DNA of 8,917 nucleotides from Microbacteriaceae bacterium (GTDB lineage: Bacteria; Actinomycetota; Actinomycetes; Actinomycetales; Microbacteriaceae), in contig CANGGA010000034.1 of assembly GCA_947453285.1 (NCBI GenBank), positions 1 to 8,917 of the forward strand. The letters are read 5' to 3'. The notes under the pieces are model-generated. The model did no database searches, was not told the DNA's origin, and saw only the letters and a program-made list of their open reading frames with translations. The translations under genes were made by a program, and so were the position numbers. This document shows positions 5,991 through 8,917 of the stretch, piece after piece. Position 1 is the first letter of the stretch; every line of letters starts with the position of its first letter.

Positions 5991-7373
5991 ATGAGTCAGC
6001 TCGCATTCTTTAATTTGCCAGACGTAGGCGAAGGCCTAACCGAAGCAGAAATTGTTTCGTGGAAAGTTAAACCTGGCGATCACGTTTCTGTTAACCAGAT
6101 CATCGTCGAAATCGAAACCGCAAAGTCACTCGTTGAATTGCCTTGCCCATTCGAAGGTGTAGTTGCAGAACTTTTTGCAAACGAAGGCGACACTGTCGAA
6201 GTTGGCAAGCCGATTATTTCTGCGACCGTTTCTGACGGCGCGGTCGGCGCAACCGCAACGTCTTCGATTCCGGTTATCTCGCCAGAGATCGCACAGAGCG
6301 CTCACGAGGCTGTTGCAGAAGCCGCGGCCTCACTCTCGCAAGAAGAAACCATGAAGCCACTGGTTGGCTACGGAGTTTCAAACCACTCGGGTCAGTCACG
6401 TCGACGCGGTCGCGTTGTCGAACCAACCGCAGTGGTTGCTCCGGCGACCAGTGCAATCCCGGTGATTCCTGGAGCACCGGCAACCGGATTGATCAGCGTT
6501 GTGGCTTCGAGCGAGCAGGTAATTGCCAAGCCACCAATTCGCAAGCTTGCTAAAGACCTTGGTGTCGATCTCTCGAAGGTTGTGCCAACCGGAATGGCCG
6601 GCGAGGTCACTCGCGAAGACGTTCTCGGTGGCGCTCAGCAGGCGAGCGTTTTCAGAAACCTATCTACCCCAGAGGCTCCAACCGAGCGCGAAGAGCGAAT
6701 TCCGGTTAAGGGCGTTCGCAAGGCAATCGCAAGCGCGATGGTCAAGTCAGCTTTCACAGCTCCGCACGTGAGCATCTTCGTTGACGTTGATGCCACTCGC
6801 ACCATGGAATACGTCAAGCGCCTCAAAGCATCGACCGACTTCGCCGGCGTAAAGGTCACCCCGCTATTGATCATGGCGAAGGCAATGATCTGGGCAGTTC
6901 GTCGCAACCCAACCGTGAACTCAACCTGGACAGACGAAGAGATCATCGTTCACAACTTCGTGAACTTCGGTGTTGCAGCGGCAACCCCTCGTGGCTTGAT
7001 TGTTCCGAACATCAAGGATGCCGACCAGATGTCGATGCTCGAACTTGCCAAGGCAATCGAGCAATTGGCTGCTACCGCCCGCGAAGGCCGCACCACTCCT
7101 GCTGACATGGCAAACGGAACCATAACAATCACCAACATCGGTGTCTTCGGTGTTGACACCGGAACCCCAATCTTGAACCCAGGCGAAGTTGGCATCGTGG
7201 CCCTTGGTTCGATTCGCCCGAAGCCTTGGGTGGTCAACAACGAAATCGTGATTCGTCAGGTAACCACCATCGGAGCAACCTTCGACCACCGCGTTGTCGA
7301 CGGAGACGTGGCATCTCGCTTCGTGCAAGACGTGGCCTCGGTCATGGAAGAGCCAGCCCTGCTGCTCGACTAA
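5991..7373 (+). CDS. bkdC: Dihydrolipoamide acyltransferase, E2 component of the 2-oxoacid dehydrogenase complex
   Basis: E2 forms the core of the complex and moves the acyl group from E1 to CoA. It has 460 residues in three parts. The first is one lipoyl domain (about 4-80), with the lipoylated lysine in EIETAKS (Lys45). An Ala/Val/Pro-rich linker follows (about 81-175). Next is the peripheral-subunit-binding domain, PPIRKLAKDLGVDLSKV to TREDVL (181-212). The catalytic domain spans about 235-460, with the acyltransferase motif DHRVVDGD (432-439; His433, Asp437). The start is well supported: AGGAGA at 5980-5985, overlapping the E1beta stop, is 5 nt from the ATG. A single lipoyl domain and the ETAKS context suit branched-chain-type E2. 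No E3 (dihydrolipoamide dehydrogenase) gene follows, so E3 must come from elsewhere in the genome. Confidence 0.95.
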   Translation: MSQLAFFNLPDVGEGLTEAEIVSWKVKPGDHVSVNQIIVEIETAKSLVELPCPFEGVVAELFANEGDTVEVGKPIISATVSDGAVGATATSSIPVISPEIAQSAHEAVAEAAASLSQEETMKPLVGYGVSNHSGQSRRRGRVVEPTAVVAPATSAIPVIPGAPATGLISVVASSEQVIAKPPIRKLAKDLGVDLSKVVPTGMAGEVTREDVLGGAQQASVFRNLSTPEAPTEREERIPVKGVRKAIASAMVKSAFTAPHVSIFVDVDATRTMEYVKRLKASTDFAGVKVTPLLIMAKAMIWAVRRNPTVNSTWTDEEIIVHNFVNFGVAAATPRGLIVPNIKDADQMSMLELAKAIEQLAATAREGRTTPADMANGTITITNIGVFGVDTGTPILNPGEVGIVALGSIRPKPWVVNNEIVIRQVTTIGATFDHRVVDGDVASRFVQDVASVMEEPALLLD

Positions 7374-7378
7374 CAGTT

Positions 7379-7397
7379 ATTGACAACAATTCTCAAT
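7379..7397. promoter_or_regulatory. Fur/Zur-type operator
   Basis: ATTGACAACAATTCTCAAT is a 19-bp inverted repeat centred on 7388 in which 7 of 9 pairs match. Its core fits the pattern TGAnAAnnnTTnTCA, the half-site arrangement expected for Fur-family repressors including actinobacterial Zur. It contains the -35 hexamer TTGACA (7380-7385) of the promoter for the small membrane protein and zur-like genes, so a bound repressor would block RNA polymerase. The location two genes upstream of a zur-like gene makes autoregulation likely. Binding is inferred. Confidence 0.65.
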
Positions 7398-7407
7398 AAG
7401 CCATAGT
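7380..7407 (+). promoter_or_regulatory. Sigma70-type promoter of the small membrane protein / zur operon
   Basis: A perfect -35, TTGACA (7380-7385), is followed after 16 nt by CATAGT (7402-7407), one mismatch from the TAnnnT -10 pattern. Transcription would begin at about 7413-7416, just before the first ATG of the small gene. It is the best promoter seen in the window, and the 19-bp operator covers its -35. Confidence 0.6.
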
Positions 7408-7427
7408 GTTGCCTCATGAGGATTTTC

Positions 7428-7646
7428 ATGGAGCAACAGGGCCTGAGCTTTTGGGAAGAAGCCTGGAGCATCTTCACCGATCCAGCGCATATCGTTGCCG
7501 AATTGGGTTGGACCATCATCCAAGACGTGATTCTGGTCTGGCTAATTTATGGCAGCCTCTGGAAAAAAGTCGTCTTGCCGAAGCTCCACGAGAAGTTCGA
7601 TAAAGAGCATGCCATCGAACACCACGACGATGAGCACCAGATCTAA
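7428..7646 (+). CDS. Small single-pass membrane protein with His/acid-rich tail
   Basis: The protein has 72 residues from the ATG at 7428, chosen because GAGGA (7418-7422) lies 5 nt upstream. The in-frame ATG at 7416 sits almost at the predicted transcription start and would add four residues as a near-leaderless start. The N-terminus is acidic and aromatic (MEQQGLSFWEEAWSIF). One hydrophobic segment follows at about residues 23-45 (VAELGWTIIQDVILVWLIYG). Then comes a basic stretch and a tail rich in His, Asp and Glu (EHAIEHHDDEHQI) that could bind metal. It lies 20 bp upstream of the zur-like gene and directly downstream of the Fur/Zur-type operator, so a role in zinc handling is a reasonable guess. 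No family name was recognised; similar small proteins near zur in actinobacteria are remembered only vaguely. Confidence 0.72.
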   Translation: MEQQGLSFWEEAWSIFTDPAHIVAELGWTIIQDVILVWLIYGSLWKKVVLPKLHEKFDKEHAIEHHDDEHQI

Positions 7647-7666
7647 TTAACGCCCCTGCATCGAAA

Positions 7667-8071
7667 ATGCCCGAATCTAAGCGCAGAAACACCCGACAGA
7701 AAGACGCCGTTCGCCATACCCTCGGCGAAGTCGTCGGCTTCGTCAGCGCCCAGCAACTGCACCGAGTGCTGCAAAACCACGGCAGCACCATCGGGCTTGC
7801 GACTGTCTATCGTGCGCTAGCCGACCTAGCCGCGGCGGGCGAGGCCGATTCGCTGCAGTCCAAGGATGGCGAACTGCTCTATCGTGCCTGCACCACTAGG
7901 CACCATCACCACCTGATTTGCCGGGGCTGTGGCAAGACGGTCGAGATCGAAGCCGAGAAGGTTGAGAAGTGGGCAGACGAGGTTGCCAGCGAACACGGAT
8001 TCACCCAGCCGAGCCACACAATCGACGTTTTCGGAACCTGTTCGGCCTGCCAAAAATCCGTGAAAAATTAA
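7667..8071 (+). CDS. zur: Fur-family transcriptional regulator, probably Zur (zinc uptake repressor)
   Basis: This is a 134-residue cytosolic metal-sensing repressor. The N-terminal winged helix (about 5-73) includes SAQQLHRVLQNHG and the recognition helix TIGLATVYRALADL (41-54). The dimerisation domain has structural zinc cysteines Cys85/Cys88 (CRGC) and Cys125/Cys128 (CSAC). Candidate regulatory ligands are Asp61, Cys75, the four histidines 79-82, Glu100 and His117 (SHTIDVFGTC); they line up with the M- and D-site ligands recalled for Streptomyces coelicolor Zur. The TVEIEAEKVEKWADEVASEHGF style is that of actinobacterial Zur rather than of iron-sensing Fur. The Shine-Dalgarno is weak, and the gene is probably translated from the operon mRNA begun at the operator-controlled promoter. 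No ABC zinc transporter lies alongside in this window, although znuABC may lie elsewhere. Confidence 0.88.
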   Translation: MPESKRRNTRQKDAVRHTLGEVVGFVSAQQLHRVLQNHGSTIGLATVYRALADLAAAGEADSLQSKDGELLYRACTTRHHHHLICRGCGKTVEIEAEKVEKWADEVASEHGFTQPSHTIDVFGTCSACQKSVKN

Positions 8072-8094
8072 GGCCAAACTGGCTTGATTTTTTT
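8070..8094 (+). terminator. Rho-independent terminator after zur
   Basis: AAGGCCA, loop AAC, TGGCTT (8070-8085) forms a short stem with one bulged G, followed by GA and seven T's (8088-8094). It begins within the zur stop codon and should separate the zur operon from the ribosomal protein genes. Confidence 0.65.
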
Positions 8095-8214
8095 GTTCTC
8101 GGGCTTGCTTAAGCCCTGAATTTTCGCCTAAACTTGCAAAGTTGCTATTGCGACCGAATTCATCAAGCCTTTGAACTCTCTGTTCAGTCGGCTTGCCCTC
8201 TAAAGGAGAACCAA
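8095..8214 (+). promoter_or_regulatory. Regulatory gap upstream of rpmB: hairpin, palindromes, RBS
   Basis: This region should carry the promoter and leader of the ribosomal protein cluster. It holds a perfect 6-bp hairpin, GGGCTT/AAGCCC with loop GCTT (8101-8116), possibly a second terminator though its T-run is weak. It also has a small palindrome, AACTTGCAAAGTT (8131-8143), and an inverted repeat, TGAACTCTCTGTTCA (8172-8186). A strong Shine-Dalgarno, AAAGGAGAA (8202-8210), precedes the ATG at 8215. No convincing -35/-10 pair was found by eye; CTATTG (8145-8150) is one weak -10 candidate. Confidence 0.45.
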
Positions 8215-8451
8215 ATGGCTGCGTATTGCCAGGTGACAGAGACCGGACCTCAGTTCGGCCACCACGTCTCGCACGCTCAGAACAAGACCAAGCGTCGCTT
8301 CAACCCGAACATCCAGAAGAAGACTTACTTCGTTCCTTCGTTGAAGCGCAACGTAACCCTCACCCTTTCAGCTCGCGGCATCAAGGTAATTGACGTTCGC
8401 GGCATCGAGGCCGTAGTTGCCGAGCTAAAAGCTCGTGGCGAGAAGATCTAA
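8215..8451 (+). CDS. rpmB: 50S ribosomal protein L28 (zinc-free form)
   Basis: The protein has 78 residues, the normal length. FGHHVSHAQNKTKRRFNPNIQ near the N-terminus and LSARGIKVIDVRGIEAVVAE near the C-terminus are diagnostic of L28. Zinc-binding (C+) L28 proteins carry CxxC pairs; here only one cysteine (Cys5) is present, so this is the C-minus form. The start is fixed by a strong Shine-Dalgarno, GGAG at 8205-8208 with 6 nt spacing. A longer in-frame start at 8134 would add an unrelated 27-residue extension across the leader and is rejected. The gene is first in the rpmB-rpmG-rpsN cluster. Confidence 0.97.
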   Translation: MAAYCQVTETGPQFGHHVSHAQNKTKRRFNPNIQKKTYFVPSLKRNVTLTLSARGIKVIDVRGIEAVVAELKARGEKI

Positions 8452-8464
8452 GGAGATCTAGCAA

Positions 8465-8635
8465 ATGGCTAAGAAAGACAAGGACATCCGTCCAATCATC
8501 AAGCTTCGTTCGACCGCAGGCACTGGTTACACCTACGTAACCAAGAAGAACCGTCGCAACGACCCAGACCGCATCGTGTTGAAGAAGTACGACCCAGTTG
8601 TACGTCAGCACGTCGAATTCCGCGAGGAGCGCTAA
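8465..8635 (+). CDS. rpmG: 50S ribosomal protein L33 (zinc-free form)
   Basis: The protein has 56 residues: MAKKDKDIRP at the start, then TAGTGYTYVTKKNRRNDPDR and KKYDPVVRQHVEFREE. The AGTGY-TYVTKKNRR and KKYDPVVRQHV segments are diagnostic of L33 and similar to the E. coli type. It contains no cysteine, whereas zinc-binding L33 has two CxxC pairs, so this is the C-minus form. AAGGAG (8450-8455), overlapping the rpmB stop, is its Shine-Dalgarno with 9 nt spacing. It lies between rpmB and rpsN, with 13 and 2 nt gaps. Confidence 0.96.
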   Translation: MAKKDKDIRPIIKLRSTAGTGYTYVTKKNRRNDPDRIVLKKYDPVVRQHVEFREER

Positions 8636-8637
8636 AA

Positions 8638-8917
8638 ATGGCTAAGAAAAGCAAGATCGCTAAGAACGAGCAGCGCAAAGTAATCGTTGAGCGTTACGCA
8701 GAGAAGCGCCTCGCACTGAAGAAGGCTTTGGTTGACCCTAACTCAACCGACGCACAGCGCGAAGAGGCCCGTCTAGGCCTACAGAAGCTACCTCGCAACG
8801 CATCACCTGTTCGCGTTCGCGGACGTGACGCAATCGATGGTCGTCCACGTGGATTCCTCGCAAAGTTCGGTGTTTCTCGTGTTCGCTTCCGCGACATGGC
8901 TCACAAGGGCGAGCTTC
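8638..8917 (+). CDS. rpsN: 30S ribosomal protein S14, zinc-free long form (3' end outside window)
   Basis: The 93 visible residues belong to the roughly 101-residue long S14 type. They begin MAKKSKIAKNEQRK and contain LPRNASPVRVRGRDAIDGRP and GFLAKFGVSRVRFRDMAHKGEL. Only about eight residues, typically ending in KSSW, should lie beyond the window edge. No cysteine is present in the visible part, so it is the C-minus form rather than the roughly 61-residue zinc-binding S14. GAGGAG (8624-8629), inside the end of rpmG, serves as Shine-Dalgarno with 8 nt spacing; the gap after the rpmG stop is 2 nt, so the two are co-translated. Protein S14 binds the 16S rRNA 3' domain in the small-subunit head. 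Confidence 0.96.
   Translation, partial: MAKKSKIAKNEQRKVIVERYAEKRLALKKALVDPNSTDAQREEARLGLQKLPRNASPVRVRGRDAIDGRPRGFLAKFGVSRVRFRDMAHKGEL

Noticed and set aside
8134..8214. 27-residue N-terminal extension of L28
   Set aside because: L28 has a fixed length of about 78 residues and a strong Shine-Dalgarno sits just before the ATG at 8215.
1..8917. CRISPR arrays, insertion sequences, tRNA genes or riboswitches
   Set aside because: No spaced direct repeats, transposase-like proteins, terminal inverted repeats, cloverleaf sequences or known riboswitch cores were seen on either strand.

Overview
The window looks like core chromosome of an actinobacterium of the family Microbacteriaceae. The base composition is only slightly GC-rich and the genes are packed very tightly, which suggests one of the small-genome freshwater 'Luna'-type lineages (Rhodoluna or Aquiluna relatives). 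This rests on gene content, protein style and composition; no database search was possible. No mobile element, CRISPR array, tRNA or rRNA was seen.

Layout. Positions 2-742 hold the 3' part of a DUF308/HdeD-like membrane protein gene and a small two-helix membrane protein gene. The latter converges on, and overlaps by 8 bp, purB (minus strand, 735-2120). Divergent from purB are a small helical protein with a WXG100-like look and a translationally coupled serine alpha/beta hydrolase (2200-3418). The hydrolase end overlaps by 4 bp the end of a minus-strand four-helix 'phage holin superfamily IV' membrane protein gene (3415-3840). Only 36 bp separate that gene's start from a divergent three-gene operon for a 2-oxoacid dehydrogenase complex of branched-chain type: E1alpha, E1beta and lipoyl-E2 (3877-7373). 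No E3 gene is present here.

A strong promoter overlapped by a Fur/Zur-type operator follows (7379-7407). It drives a small His-rich single-pass membrane protein gene and a zur-like regulator gene (7428-8071). After a rho-independent terminator and a 143-bp regulatory gap comes the ribosomal protein cluster rpmB-rpmG-rpsN (L28, L33, S14). All three lack the zinc-binding CxxC pairs, so they are zinc-independent forms; rpsN runs off the right edge.

How the parts fit together. The dehydrogenase operon probably converts branched-chain 2-oxoacids to acyl-CoA primers for iso/anteiso membrane lipids, borrowing E3 from elsewhere. The right third has a zinc theme: a Zur sensor, its probable autoregulatory operator, a small protein with a possible metal-binding tail, and zinc-free ribosomal proteins. 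The least understood pair is the WXG100-like protein with its coupled hydrolase.
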